DNA of 64,000 nt from Pseudomonas sp. QTF5. Its GTDB lineage: Bacteria; Pseudomonadota; Gammaproteobacteria; Pseudomonadales; Pseudomonadaceae. The stretch covers positions 223,103 through 287,102 of the forward strand of contig NZ_AZRW02000002.1 in the NCBI RefSeq assembly GCF_000512695.2. Reading direction: 5' to 3'. A model generated the notes under the pieces. It ran no database searches. It was not told the DNA's origin and saw only the letters and a list, made by a program, of their open reading frames with translations. Of this stretch, positions 9,244-17,038 are shown piece after piece; the first letter of the stretch is position 1, and each line of letters opens with the position of its first letter. The position numbers were made by a program, and so were the translations under genes.

Positions 9244-9338
9244 CTTCGCGAGCAAGCCCGCTCCCACATTAGATTTGTTGTGTACGCATATTCTCTACAC
9301 GACACAGATCCAATGTGGGAGCGGGCTTGCTCGCGAAG
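9244..9338. repeat. REP doublet (canonical type) after the Mrp operon
   Basis: Two facing copies of the GTGGGAGCGGGCTTGCTCGCGAA core about 45 bases apart, between mrpG and the convergent DUF3995 gene. Confidence 0.9.
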
Positions 9339-9355
9339 GCGACAGTCGTGTCACC

Positions 9356-9793
9356 CTAAATCCAGGCCACTGCCAACAACCCGGCCCCCAACACCACACA
9401 CAACGGCGAATACGCCCACGTATCCAGCCGGGCAAACCTCGAACCCTTCTCCTGTTTGAAAAACCCCACCAAATTCGAATCACCGATCGCCCGGGCGAAC
9501 ATCAGCATCGCGATCGCGCTGATCACCCATTGCAGAGACCAGTGATGCACCGTGGGCAGATACAACCCGACCCGCAGGCACACCAGCATCGCGATCAGCA
9601 GTAAACCCACCGCCACCAGCAACGTGGCAAAGCCCGACGGCTTGAACGCGGGACTTGATGCCTCGCCACCCTCCACGGGCACGCGTGGCACCGCCGCCTC
9701 GCAGCCCCACTTGCCACCCGCCGCCCAGTACAGATGTACCAGGCTGATCAACAAAAAGATTGCAGCAATCCATTGCGCGACCAAAAGGCTCAT
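9356..9793 (-). CDS. DUF3995 domain membrane protein
   Basis: 145 residues from the ATG at 9793 (MSLLVAQWIAAIFLL). The frame extends upstream but that part has no coding character. Four hydrophobic helices with the motif LVHLYWAAGGKWG after helix 1 identify the DUF3995 family of small integral membrane proteins, whose function is unknown. The middle loop (about residues 38-55) is polar and proline rich. It stands alone between the Mrp operon (convergent) and the betaine-binding protein gene. Confidence 0.8.
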   Translation of the reverse strand: MSLLVAQWIAAIFLLISLVHLYWAAGGKWGCEAAVPRVPVEGGEASSPAFKPSGFATLLVAVGLLLIAMLVCLRVGLYLPTVHHWSLQWVISAIAMLMFARAIGDSNLVGFFKQEKGSRFARLDTWAYSPLCVVLGAGLLAVAWI

Positions 9794-9891
9794 ATTCAGA
9801 CATCCAGCGTGAAATGTTGCAGCAGGATGAACTTCCTTACGCGTATTTGTAAGGGTATTCGCTATCGACGGTAGCTTGGCTGCAAATGCGG

Positions 9892-9925
9892 TTATGTACA
9901 CCCGAGAATTCCCGGGTGTACATAA
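9892..9925. terminator. perfect 13-base stem-loop after the betaine-binding protein gene
   Basis: TTATGTACACCCG (9892-9904) pairs perfectly with CGGGTGTACATAA (9913-9925) around an 8-base loop. It lies 8 bases past the stop of the minus-strand gene at 9933. There is no long U-run, so termination is plausible but not certain; a protein-binding dyad is the alternative. Confidence 0.5.
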
Positions 9926-9932
9926 ATCGGTT

Positions 9933-10949
9933 TTATTTCAGGGCCGCAGAGACTTTGTCCGCCACATCCTTGGGCACCCAGGCCTGCCACACGTCCGGGT
10001 GCGCCTTCATGAACGCCTCCGCCGCTTGACGTGGCGGGGTGTGTTTTTCGCTCATGTCAGCCAGGGCCTTGTTCAACGCTTCGATCGGTAAATCGACCTT
10101 GGAGAAGAACTCGGCAATCTGCGGGTACTGTTTCTGGAATGGCGTGGACACGCCGATGGACAGCTTCGAGGGCAACGAACGTGTCGGTTTCGGATTGGGG
10201 TTGTCGGCGTCTGTCAGGGTTTTCCAGGCTTCGGCGTCGAACGGCGGTTCTTGCAGCTGAATCAGCTTGAAACGACCGAGCAACGGCGTCGGCGACCAGT
10301 AATAGAACAGCACCGGCTTACCGCGACGAATCGACGAACTGATCTCTGCGTCCAGCGCCGCCCCCGAACCACTGCGAAAGTTCACATAGCTGTCGTCCAG
10401 ACCATACGCCTTGAGCTTCTGTTTGTTGACCACTTCCGACGTCCAGCCGATCGGGCTGTTGAGAAAACGCCCCTTGCCCGGGGTTTCCGGGTCTTTGAAC
10501 ACGTCTTTGTAGCGTGGCAGATCACTGATACTGCGCAGACCCGGCGCCATCGGCTTAATGCCCTTGGCCGGGTCGCCCTTGATCACGTACTCCGGCACCC
10601 ACCAGCCCTCGGTGGCGCCCTTAACCGTATCGCCCAGGGCCGCGACTTTGCCCTCGGCCTCAGCCTTGACCCAGACCGGGCTGCGACCGGCCCATTCTTC
10701 GCCAATGACCTGGATGTCATTGTTGGCCAGTGCGGTCTCCAGGGTAATGGTTGTCCCCGGCAAAGTGTCGGTCGGCAAGCCATAGCCCTTCTCGACAATG
10801 ATCCGCAGGATATCGGTGATCAGGCTGCCGCTTTCCCAGTTCAGGTCGGCGAAGTGGATCGGCGCCTGGGCAGCGAACGCCGGAACGGGTGAAGCCAACA
10901 AACCGAACGTGGCCAGGGTAGCGGCCAGTAACCGTCGAAATCCCTTCAT
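9933..10949 (-). CDS. Glycine betaine/choline-type ABC substrate-binding protein
   Basis: 338 residues from the ATG at 10949 (MKGFRRLLAATLATFGLLASPVPAFAA), preceded by GAGGTG. The first ~27 residues are a Sec signal peptide, so the protein is periplasmic. The mature part is an OpuAC/ProX-like binding protein with many aromatic residues available for a cation-pi box (EEWAGRSPVWVKAEAEG, GWWVPEYVIKGD, FYYWSPTPL). The expected ligands are glycine betaine, choline or related quaternary amines. No permease or ATPase gene is adjacent, so it is an orphan that must serve a transporter encoded elsewhere. The stop is followed by a strong stem-loop. Confidence 0.88.
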   Translation of the reverse strand: MKGFRRLLAATLATFGLLASPVPAFAAQAPIHFADLNWESGSLITDILRIIVEKGYGLPTDTLPGTTITLETALANNDIQVIGEEWAGRSPVWVKAEAEGKVAALGDTVKGATEGWWVPEYVIKGDPAKGIKPMAPGLRSISDLPRYKDVFKDPETPGKGRFLNSPIGWTSEVVNKQKLKAYGLDDSYVNFRSGSGAALDAEISSSIRRGKPVLFYYWSPTPLLGRFKLIQLQEPPFDAEAWKTLTDADNPNPKPTRSLPSKLSIGVSTPFQKQYPQIAEFFSKVDLPIEALNKALADMSEKHTPPRQAAEAFMKAHPDVWQAWVPKDVADKVSAALK

Positions 10950-11068
10950 GCTTTTGCACCTCGTGCTGTTCACAGCAATAGCAGGATGGCCTGACAAAGA
11001 AGACCGCAAGCCTCTGAATACTCAGTCATCTGACTGTAGTTGAGGTTCCTGCTTTCGAGGGGCGAGGA

Positions 11069-11272
11069 TTAATTTTCGGAAGGTTCCTGCAAGCGTGCAA
11101 GCTCTCTTCTGACCATGCTGGCGTACGCCGCCGGACGCAACAGGTAGATCTGTGACGCCACCCAACTCAGCCAGGTTCCCTGTAGAACAGCCTTTTGAGC
11201 CAACAGACGCTGCGCCTCGGCGTGGGCACTGGCCTGGTTCTGCTCGTGGAAATCGGCGCGGGTCAGGGTCAT
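11069..11272 (-). CDS. Small hypothetical protein
   Basis: 67 residues starting MTLTRADFHEQNQ. The ATG at 11272 overlaps the stop of the preceding gene as TAATG, which argues for translational coupling and for this start rather than the longer frame. The protein is mostly helical and amphipathic, with YLLRPAAYASMVRRELARLQEP near its end. No family was recognised. Its coupling to the next upstream gene suggests the two products work together. Confidence 0.6.
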   Translation of the reverse strand: MTLTRADFHEQNQASAHAEAQRLLAQKAVLQGTWLSWVASQIYLLRPAAYASMVRRELARLQEPSEN

Positions 11273-11742
11273 TACTCGCTGGCCTTGAAGGTCACCAGTT
11301 CGCCCTTGCGCCACTTGGCAGCCTTGGCGGTCACGGCTTTCAGGGTTTTGGTCAGGCCTTCCTGCAATTGTTGGTGGGCCGCGAACACCATCACCACGCT
11401 ATGACCTTCCTTGAACACAATGCCGTGGCCGTCTGCGGTGGTCACGAACGCGTAATCCCCCAGCCCGTATACCGTCAGTTTGATTTCGCGGAACTTGATG
11501 TCCAGCTTGCCGCCTTCGCGGCTGGGTAATACGGAGGCGCTGAAATGATCGCCGACCTTGAGTTTAAGCCCTGGTTTGTCATCCACCACCAGTGCTGATT
11601 CAGTGTCGAGCTCGGCAATGTAAATGCCTTCAGCGTTCTGTTCGGTGATGTAGACGAAACGTGACTGAAACTGTTTAACCAGCTTTGCGCGCAAATCACC
11701 CAGTACGAACAAAGCATGCATATCGAGATTACTTACTGCCAA
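11272..11742 (-). CDS. Hypothetical protein
   Basis: About 156 residues. I place the start at a TTG at 11742 because GGGGA lies 7 bases upstream; the ATG at 11721 (MHALFVLGDLRAKLV) has no ribosome site but is possible. The protein looks soluble, with alternating beta strands (FVYITEQ, GIYIAEL, HFSASVLP, KLDIKFREIKLTVYGLGDYAFVTTADG) and a helical C-terminal end that is lysine rich. No known family was recognised. It is coupled (TAATG) to the 67-residue gene downstream. Confidence 0.6.
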   Translation of the reverse strand: MAVSNLDMHALFVLGDLRAKLVKQFQSRFVYITEQNAEGIYIAELDTESALVVDDKPGLKLKVGDHFSASVLPSREGGKLDIKFREIKLTVYGLGDYAFVTTADGHGIVFKEGHSVVMVFAAHQQLQEGLTKTLKAVTAKAAKWRKGELVTFKASE

Positions 11743-12152
11743 GGAAACATCCCCACATCTGAAAATGACGCCATGCACCGGAAACGCGCACAGCAGAAAA
11801 AAGCGGCAATGCCGAGGTGTAGCCAAATGACCCGGGTCGAATCCTGGAATGAGCAGAGGCCCCATTCATCGCGAGGTTCGAGAAGATTACTGGAACATCC
11901 CTCACGTCGTCTTGCCTGGCGGTCGTCAGATGTTGAAGGAAAACGCCCTTCTGACGGCCAGATAAAACCGGATTACCAACTTTAGGGAAAAATCTCTTTA
12001 AAAAAAGCACTTTTCCGACATATCGCCAGTAAAAAATTGCTTTAGATGAGCGTCAATCGCCAACCATTGATGGCAATTCTAGAGCAGCCATGCTCACCGA
12101 GACTACCCATAACAACGTACACACGTCGGCAAAACCACGAAAAGGACTTCAT
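11743..12152. other. intergenic stretch, no gene seen
   Basis: About 410 bases between two divergent groups of small genes. It holds an imperfect inverted repeat (CTGGCGGTCGTCAGA near 11918 with TCTGACGGCCAG near 11952) and a short A-rich stretch near 11990-12010 that may include the promoter of the gene at 12153. No convincing coding frame was found. Confidence 0.4.
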
Positions 12153-12401
12153 ATGTGCACACTGACTCACTTTGCCCAGCCTCACACACCGTACACAAAC
12201 GGCTCGTTACCCCTGCATTCGATGGGGCTCCGCCAGCAGGACTTCCTGCCTGAAGAGCGTCTGCTCCCGCGTTTTCAGGTGGTATTGGCCGGCAACGCCT
12301 TTTTCCACATCAGGGAAATATCCACCGGACGTGTAAGAGGTTTCCGCGGCAATCATAACGAAGCCTGCGCCCTTGCCCGTTCACTCGAGGCGCGCGGCTG
12401 A
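12153..12401 (+). CDS. Small hypothetical protein
   Basis: 82 residues from the ATG at 12153 (MCTLTHFAQPHTPY), which has AAAAGGA 8 bases upstream; the frame opens earlier at 12090 without a ribosome site. The sequence has no membrane segment. Its second half (RFQVVLAGNAFFHIREISTGRVRGFRGNHNEAC) looks like a small beta-rich fold. No family was recognised. It may be in one transcript with the gene at 12559. Confidence 0.55.
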   Translation: MCTLTHFAQPHTPYTNGSLPLHSMGLRQQDFLPEERLLPRFQVVLAGNAFFHIREISTGRVRGFRGNHNEACALARSLEARG

Positions 12402-12558
12402 GGCACCTGCCGCATTCACTTCTATAGACGTTTCGTCATGCCGGCGACTTAACTCAGCCGCCGGCAGGCAACTACTGCCATACTGCCCGAACAATGAAAC
12501 CCGTACCCAGGGCGGACGGCGTTCAACACAACAACTATTTCCAAAGGAAGACTGCTAC

Positions 12559-12789
12559 GTGACGGAATTTGATATCGGTGAATTTTTTATCCGGGGCGAA
12601 GCCAGAGAGGTCGAAGGCGAATTCCAGGCAGTCATTATCATGCGCGCCAAACCGCCGTTGACCGCTGTGACGTATCACCAGGTCGAAAAGGATCGCTGGT
12701 TCAAGACCGCGGATGTCGCGGCCGTCGCCGCTCAGGAAGCCGCGAAAAACCTGAAGCTTGCCGTCGATGACGGGGCATTGAAAGCCTGA
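12559..12789 (+). CDS. Small hypothetical protein
   Basis: 76 residues from a GTG at 12559, with AAAGGAAG 8 bases upstream; the longer frame to 12373 lacks a ribosome site and looks non-coding. The product (VTEFDIGEFFIRGEAREVEGEF) is acidic, with beta strands followed by an alanine-rich helix (DVAAVAAQEAAKNLKLAVDD). It is a conserved-looking soluble protein of unknown role. Confidence 0.6.
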   Translation: MTEFDIGEFFIRGEAREVEGEFQAVIIMRAKPPLTAVTYHQVEKDRWFKTADVAAVAAQEAAKNLKLAVDDGALKA

Positions 12790-12903
12790 TCATCGGATTT
12801 GCAGTCTATGCTCATCCCTGCTTTTGAATATCGCTATCGAACGCCTGAAGCGCGACTCCCTTCTCTGCAATGAAGCTGCGCATGCACCAGATCTACTAGT
12901 CTC

Positions 12904-14508
12904 TCAGCGAGGACGTTCTGGTTTGTAACCCAAGCGCAAACCACCCCAATGCCGGCCCTTGAGCATGATTGGCACCGAGAGGTCGTGCATCAGTTCACCG
13001 GTGTCGCGGGTGTAAGTCTGCAACAGCACGGCCTGTTGATGGCTGCCACAGCGGATCCCGGTGCGGTCGGCGAATTTGCGCTTGGTGCGGTTTTGCAGGG
13101 TATCGACCTGCACATCACCGGTCAGCGGCTGGCTGAACACGGTGTTGTGGGTCGGTACATAACCCTGCTGCGTGCAGGCGATGGCGAACACCAGACCTTC
13201 ATGGCGCGGTAGCAACGGTTCCTGAATCACCGGCAAGACCTGATCGGTGTAGCGGTCGAAGCGGGTCTGGTATTTGGCCGGACAGGTGTTGGGAATCGCC
13301 TGGTAATTGCGATCAAACAAGTCATCGAGGCTGATCCGGCCCTGATCGATATCCGCTTCAAAACGCGCCGCAATCTGACTCGCACCTTCGCGGGCCAGGT
13401 CGTAAATCCGTTGGTGATAGTCATCCAGTCCGACTGCAGCAAGGCGTTCACTGATGGTTTCGGCCTGCCCTTCCATTTGTACCGCAGCCTGGGCGAGCCG
13501 CTGGGTCTGCTGGTCGCTGATCGCCAAATCGCTGCGCATCTGTTCGATGGCATGGAACAGACTGTCGAGCTGTTCGCGATTGGTGTCCGCACCCAGAGCG
13601 ATTTCTCCGACCTGGCTTTCGACGCCGGCCGCCAGGCGCGCGATGTTTTCCAAGTGCTGCCCCGTGTGCTCGACTTGCGCGACGCCAGTATTCAGATCGC
13701 TGGCCAGTTGACGAATCTGTTCCACCACTTGCGCGGTGCGTTGTTGAATGTCGGCGACCATCTCCCCGACTTCACCGGTCGCCGTCGCCGTGCGCGCGGC
13801 CAGCCCGCGAACCTCATCGGCCACCACCGCAAAGCCGCGACCGTGCTCGCCGGCCCGCGCGGCTTCGATAGCCGCGTTCAGCGCCAACAAATTGGTCTGG
13901 CTGGCGATGGACTGGATCACCAGCGTGACCCGCTGGATATCGTCGCTGCGCAGGCTCAGGGCTTCGATCAGCTCGCGGCTACTGCTGGCACGCTGACTGA
14001 GTTGATGCATGCGCGCAATGGACTCGACTAACTCCGTACGCCCTGCCGCGCTGCTCTGATGAGCTTCACTGGCCGCGCTCAAGGCTTCTCGACTGAGCTT
14101 CGACGTAGCGTGTTCGGTGGCGATCATCACTTCGGCGCTGCTGACAATCTGCGCCGCGGCGTTGAGCTGCGATTGCAGTTTGTCCGCCAGTTGCTTGACC
14201 GAAAAGGCTACGCCGGCGGCCGACAAGGCGTTGTGACTGGTGGTGTAGGAAAGATCGCGAGTCAACCCGGCGATAGCGCTGGTGCTGTCCGCAGCGGTCG
14301 CCTCAGGGAAAGTGCGCGAGCGCAGGCGCGGCAGCCAGATAATCAGCATGGCCAATGGCAGGCCAAGGTAAAGCGACCAGCCAGCCAATGCCATGGCGCA
14401 CAGCAACAGCATCAGGGCGATGCTCTGCAAGGTCGGCGTCAACCAAAGGTTTTTCGGCAAAAGTACTGGTGCAGGCATTGCCCCAACCAGAGATCCGTCC
14501 CTCGTCAT
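12904..14508 (-). CDS. Methyl-accepting chemotaxis protein with C-terminal sensor domain
   Basis: 534 residues from the ATG at 14508 (GGGGTG upstream); a GTG at 14517 would add three residues. There is a short cytoplasmic N terminus, then one or two membrane helices (about residues 25-63) and almost no periplasmic domain. The coiled-coil signalling module comes next, with the invariant hairpin tip around [23 protein letters not shown] (about 205-227) that contacts CheA/CheW. The last ~150 residues form a separate domain with conserved [21 protein letters not shown] and [16 protein letters not shown]. So the sensor sits at the C terminus in the cytoplasm, opposite to classical receptors. The ligand is unknown. 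It is a single gene. Confidence 0.9.
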   Translation of the reverse strand: MTRDGSLVGAMPAPVLLPKNLWLTPTLQSIALMLLLCAMALAGWSLYLGLPLAMLIIWLPRLRSRTFPEATAADSTSAIAGLTRDLSYTTSHNALSAAGVAFSVKQLADKLQSQLNAAAQIVSSAEVMIATEHATSKLSREALSAASEAHQSSAAGRTELVESIARMHQLSQRASSSRELIEALSLRSDDIQRVTLVIQSIASQTNLLALNAAIEAARAGEHGRGFAVVADEVRGLAARTATATGEVGEMVADIQQRTAQVVEQIRQLASDLNTGVAQVEHTGQHLENIARLAAGVESQVGEIALGADTNREQLDSLFHAIEQMRSDLAISDQQTQRLAQAAVQMEGQAETISERLAAVGLDDYHQRIYDLAREGASQIAARFEADIDQGRISLDDLFDRNYQAIPNTCPAKYQTRFDRYTDQVLPVIQEPLLPRHEGLVFAIACTQQGYVPTHNTVFSQPLTGDVQVDTLQNRTKRKFADRTGIRCGSHQQAVLLQTYTRDTGELMHDLSVPIMLKGRHWGGLRLGYKPERPR

Positions 14509-14648
14509 CTTCGTCACCCCACGCGTCTTCTAATTGTTGTGATCGCATTAAACGCCACTACAAAGCCATTATCTATGGTCCATTAGTAGTGGGGGGGGTG
14601 CAGCAGATCAACAGAAGTGCGCGGGATTTTTCGGGCGACAAAAAGCTT

Positions 14649-14702
14649 CGCGGGCAAGCCTCGCTCCTACAGACATCCGTAGGAGCGAGGCTTGCCCGCG
14701 AT
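14649..14702. repeat. REP-like palindrome (CGCTCCTAC type)
   Basis: A near-perfect inverted repeat, TCGCGGGCAAGCCTCGCTCCTA with its complement around a 10-base loop, between the chemoreceptor and the DksA-like gene. It is a second REP subtype, with TAGGAGCGAGGCTTGCCCGCGA as its core. Confidence 0.85.
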
Positions 14703-14717
14703 GGGGGCGCTACTGAA

Positions 14718-15122
14718 TCAGGCCTGACGCTGGTGCTTGTCGATCTGTTCGTGACGCTCTTGAGCTTCGATGCAGTACTTGGTGGTCGGGCTGATCAGCA
14801 GGCGTTTCAGGCCGATGGCCTCGCCGCTGTCATCGCACCAGCCAAAGCTGTCTTCCTTGATGCGTTCCAGGGCCTGTTCCAATTGAGGCAGCATGCGCTG
14901 GTCGCGATCGATCGCATTCACCAGCCAGGTGCGCTCTTCTTCGACGGAAGCCGCGTCAGCCGGATCGGCCGGGGTGTCCAGGCTCTCGATGGCGATGCGA
15001 TTCTGTTCGATGCGCTCATGGGTTTCGACTTTCATGTTCTGCAACAGCTCAGAGAAAAAAGCATGTTGCTCGGCATTCATGTAGTCATCCGCCGGCATGG
15101 CCAGCAACTTGTCCTTTGTCAT
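14718..15122 (-). CDS. dksA2: DksA/TraR-family RNA polymerase-binding protein lacking half of the zinc site
   Basis: 134 residues from the ATG at 15122 (GAGA upstream). The N-terminal coiled coil carries the tip motif DPADAAS (residues 53-59) that in DksA enters the RNA polymerase secondary channel with ppGpp. The zinc finger is degenerate: where DksA has CxxC twice, this protein has CDDS (Cys96, Ser99) and CIEA (Cys117, Ala120). Only two of four ligands remain. This matches the zinc-independent DksA2 type described in P. aeruginosa, which substitutes for DksA during zinc starvation. The name is by similarity; I saw no Zur box upstream. Confidence 0.75.
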   Translation of the reverse strand: MTKDKLLAMPADDYMNAEQHAFFSELLQNMKVETHERIEQNRIAIESLDTPADPADAASVEEERTWLVNAIDRDQRMLPQLEQALERIKEDSFGWCDDSGEAIGLKRLLISPTTKYCIEAQERHEQIDKHQRQA

Positions 15123-15403
15123 TGATATCTCTATAAAAAAACGTGCATTAAGGCGAATTAGGGAGCGATCCGTTGAACCTGAAGCGGTCATTGGAAAGGC
15201 GCCGTTTATTCCAAGCGCCACCCGGCACTCAATTTACGAGGGGCGGCAGTCTAAGGCCCACTTGAGGCCTCAGCAACTGAAAAGACAGCAAATCTGTCCG
15301 ACAAAGCCCTGAAAGTGCGCTACGGCAGGCTTTGAGCCGCTTATCGGAGTGCGTTTATAGCAAGAAATTCAGTCGAGCGGCTGTATATAGAAGACAAACG
15401 GCT
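15123..15403. other. intergenic stretch upstream of dksA2, no gene seen
   Basis: About 280 bases with no convincing reading frame. It should hold the dksA2 promoter near 15130-15170. The right end leads into the stem-loop at 15404. Confidence 0.35.
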
Positions 15404-15434
15404 GCGCCACGCGGGTCAGGCGTGGCGCTTTTTT
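15404..15434 (+). terminator. rho-independent terminator
   Basis: GCGCCACGC (15404-15412) pairs with GCGTGGCGC (15420-15428) and is followed by six T on the + strand. It stops transcription moving right. No obvious + strand gene precedes it, so it may end an unannotated short RNA or be left from the region before the deletion. Confidence 0.65.
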
Positions 15435-15449
15435 GCATTTTGTCCGGCT

Positions 15450-15557
15450 TCAGCGCTTGAGTTTGCGCTTGTTGCGGTACTGGTCGATAACCACCGCCAC
15501 CACAATAATCAGCCCCTTGATGATGTCTTGAATATAAGCATCAACCAGCACCCGTTT
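15450..15557 (-). pseudogene. 3' remnant of a sugar ABC transporter permease
   Basis: On the minus strand, the last ~36 codons of a RbsC/AraH-type permease are intact up to the stop at 15450. They read DAYIQDIIKGLIIVVAVVIDQ followed by the basic tail YRNKRKLKR, the typical final membrane helix and tail of ribose/xylose/inositol permeases. Everything upstream is gone: within about 20 bases the sequence becomes the inside of an RpiR-family gene on the other strand. No start remains, so this is a dead fragment and one side of a deletion junction. Confidence 0.7.
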
Positions 15558-15561
15558 GACG

Positions 15562-16026
15562 TTGTGCTTCGCCGTGGACCTGGTGGTGAATGCCGACAAC
15601 ATCTACGTGGTCGGGGTGCGCCGCTCGTTCGCGGTGACCGATTATCTGGTCTACAACCTGCAACACACCAACAAGCGCATTCATCTGGTGTCGGGTCTGG
15701 GCGGCAGTTACCGCGAGCAGATGCGCAGCGTGCGCGCCAATGACCTGGTGATCGCCATCAGCTTCACGCCCTACGGCAAGGAAACCCAGCACTGCCTGCG
15801 TATTGCCCAGCACAATCAGGCGAAAACCCTGATCATCACCGACAGCAACCTTTCACCTTTGGCCAAGCGCGCCAACACCGTGCTGCTGGTCAACGAAGGC
15901 AGTTCGTTTGCCTTCCGTTCGTTGAGTGCGACCTTGTGCCTGTGCCAGGCGTTGTTTATTGCCGTGGCTTATCGACTGGAATTGAAGGTCGATGAGATTC
16001 ATGAGCAGGTAGGCTTCGAAGATTAG
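15562..16026 (+). pseudogene. 3' remnant of an RpiR-family (SIS domain) regulator
   Basis: About 153 codons of open frame ending at a TAG at 16024. The product is the SIS sugar-phosphate-binding domain of MurR/RpiR regulators (AVDLVVNADNIYVVGVRRSF, LVSGLGGSYREQMRS, NDLVIAISFTPYGKETQ, TLIITDS). The N-terminal helix-turn-helix (about 120 residues) is missing and there is no ribosome site at the apparent start. The closest type I recall is the regulator of inositol catabolic clusters in Pseudomonas, which is divergent from an operon that ends with a sugar ABC permease. That is exactly the other fragment here. Confidence 0.7.
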
Positions 16027-16041
16027 CCTTCGAAGATTAGC
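16014..16041. repeat. 14-base tandem duplication at the RpiR remnant stop
   Basis: CTTCGAAGATTAGC occurs twice in direct tandem (16014-16027 and 16028-16041), followed by a degenerate third copy to about 16053. The stop codon lies in the first unit. This looks like a recent slippage duplication. Confidence 0.8.
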
Positions 16042-16130
16042 CTTTGAGGATTAACGCGAGGCCGTTTGCAGGTCGCTGAACCTCAGCTAAGGTTGTCCAT
16101 CCCCGATGGACTGTCTTAAGGAGAGGCTCA

Positions 16131-16742
16131 ATGAAACTGATCGGCATGCTGGATTCGCCCTACGTGCGGCGCGTCGCCATTTCCGCCAAGTGTCTGGGCA
16201 TACCGCTGGAGCATGAGTCGGTTTCGGTATTCAGAAACTTCGAGCAGTTCCAGCAGATCAACCCCGTGGTGAAGGCGCCGACCCTGGTGCTGGATGATGG
16301 CGAGGTGTTGATGGATTCGACGCTGATCATCGACTATCTGGAGGCTCTGGCCGCACCGGGTAAAAGCCTGATACCCAACAATCTGGAGCAACGCTTGCGC
16401 TCGCTGCGTCTGATCGGTCTGGCGTTGGCGGCGTGCGAAAAGTCGGTTCAGCTTTACTACGAACGCAACCTGCGGCCAGCGGAGATTCAGTACGCGCCGT
16501 GGGTGGAACGGGTAGAAGGGCAATTGGCCGCGGCGTATTCGGCGCTGGAGCGGGAGTTGGAAAAACAGCCGCTGAAAACCGATGGTTCGATTGCGCAAGA
16601 CGGGATTACCCTGGCGGTCGCCTGGAGCTTTACCAACCTGGTGGTGCCGGATCAGGTGCAGGCTGCGCAGTTTGCGCGGATCAGCGCATTCACAGAGTAT
16701 GCCGAGGGGCTGGAGGTGTTTGTCGGTACGCCGATCGATTGA
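16131..16742 (+). CDS. Glutathione S-transferase family protein
   Basis: 203 residues, with GGAGAG upstream of the ATG. The N-terminal ~75 residues form a thioredoxin-like fold (MKLIGMLDSPYVRRVAISAKCLGI; cis-proline in KAPTLVLDDG; DSTLIIDYLE for the glutathione gamma-glutamyl site). The rest is the helical C-terminal domain. The catalytic Ser/Tyr position near residue 9 is Ser (DSPYVRR), as in the beta/zeta/YfcF-like bacterial classes. Cytoplasmic; the physiological substrate is unknown. It stands alone after the deletion scar. Confidence 0.9.
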   Translation: MKLIGMLDSPYVRRVAISAKCLGIPLEHESVSVFRNFEQFQQINPVVKAPTLVLDDGEVLMDSTLIIDYLEALAAPGKSLIPNNLEQRLRSLRLIGLALAACEKSVQLYYERNLRPAEIQYAPWVERVEGQLAAAYSALERELEKQPLKTDGSIAQDGITLAVAWSFTNLVVPDQVQAAQFARISAFTEYAEGLEVFVGTPID

Positions 16743-16893
16743 GAGATGCGGCGGCAGTCCCCAAGTCATCGCGAGCAGGCTCGCACAGGTGTCATGGGGC
16801 GGGCACAAAACCTCTGAACTCCGCGAATAATGTTGGATCGAGCCTCTTCACGAAGACGGCATGACAGGCAACATCATCGCTTGCGGGCCCTAT

Positions 16894-16931
16894 AAGCAAA
16901 ACGCCGCTTCTACCTGGGGTAGAAGCGGCGC
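16894..16931 (-). terminator. rho-independent terminator of the membrane-protein operon
   Basis: CGCCGCTTCTACC pairs with GGTAGAAGCGGCG (16902-16930, 13-base stem with a 3-base loop). On the minus strand it is followed by TTTTGCTT. It lies just after the 23-codon gene and ends that transcript. Confidence 0.85.
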
Positions 16932-16951
16932 AGGCAAGTGCCCCAAAGGGG

Positions 16952-17023
16952 TCATGTAAACAGGGCAATCAAAATGATGATCGGGATGGGTATACCGAGA
17001 AAGAACAGCAGTAATGAGCGCAT
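16952..17023 (-). CDS. 23-residue single-helix membrane peptide
   Basis: ATG at 17023, TGA at 16952. The product begins MRSLLLFFLGIPIPI and is almost wholly hydrophobic: one membrane helix with an IPIPI kink. AGGAGAG lies 8 bases upstream, a very good ribosome site. The gene starts 15 bases after the stop of the larger membrane protein gene and is followed by a strong terminator. That makes it a genuine small protein gene co-expressed with its neighbour. It was found by eye because it is far below usual length limits. Function unknown; a regulatory subunit of the neighbouring membrane protein is a guess. Confidence 0.7.
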   Translation of the reverse strand: MRSLLLFFLGIPIPIIILIALFT

Positions 17024-17038
17024 GGTAGCTCTCCTGGA

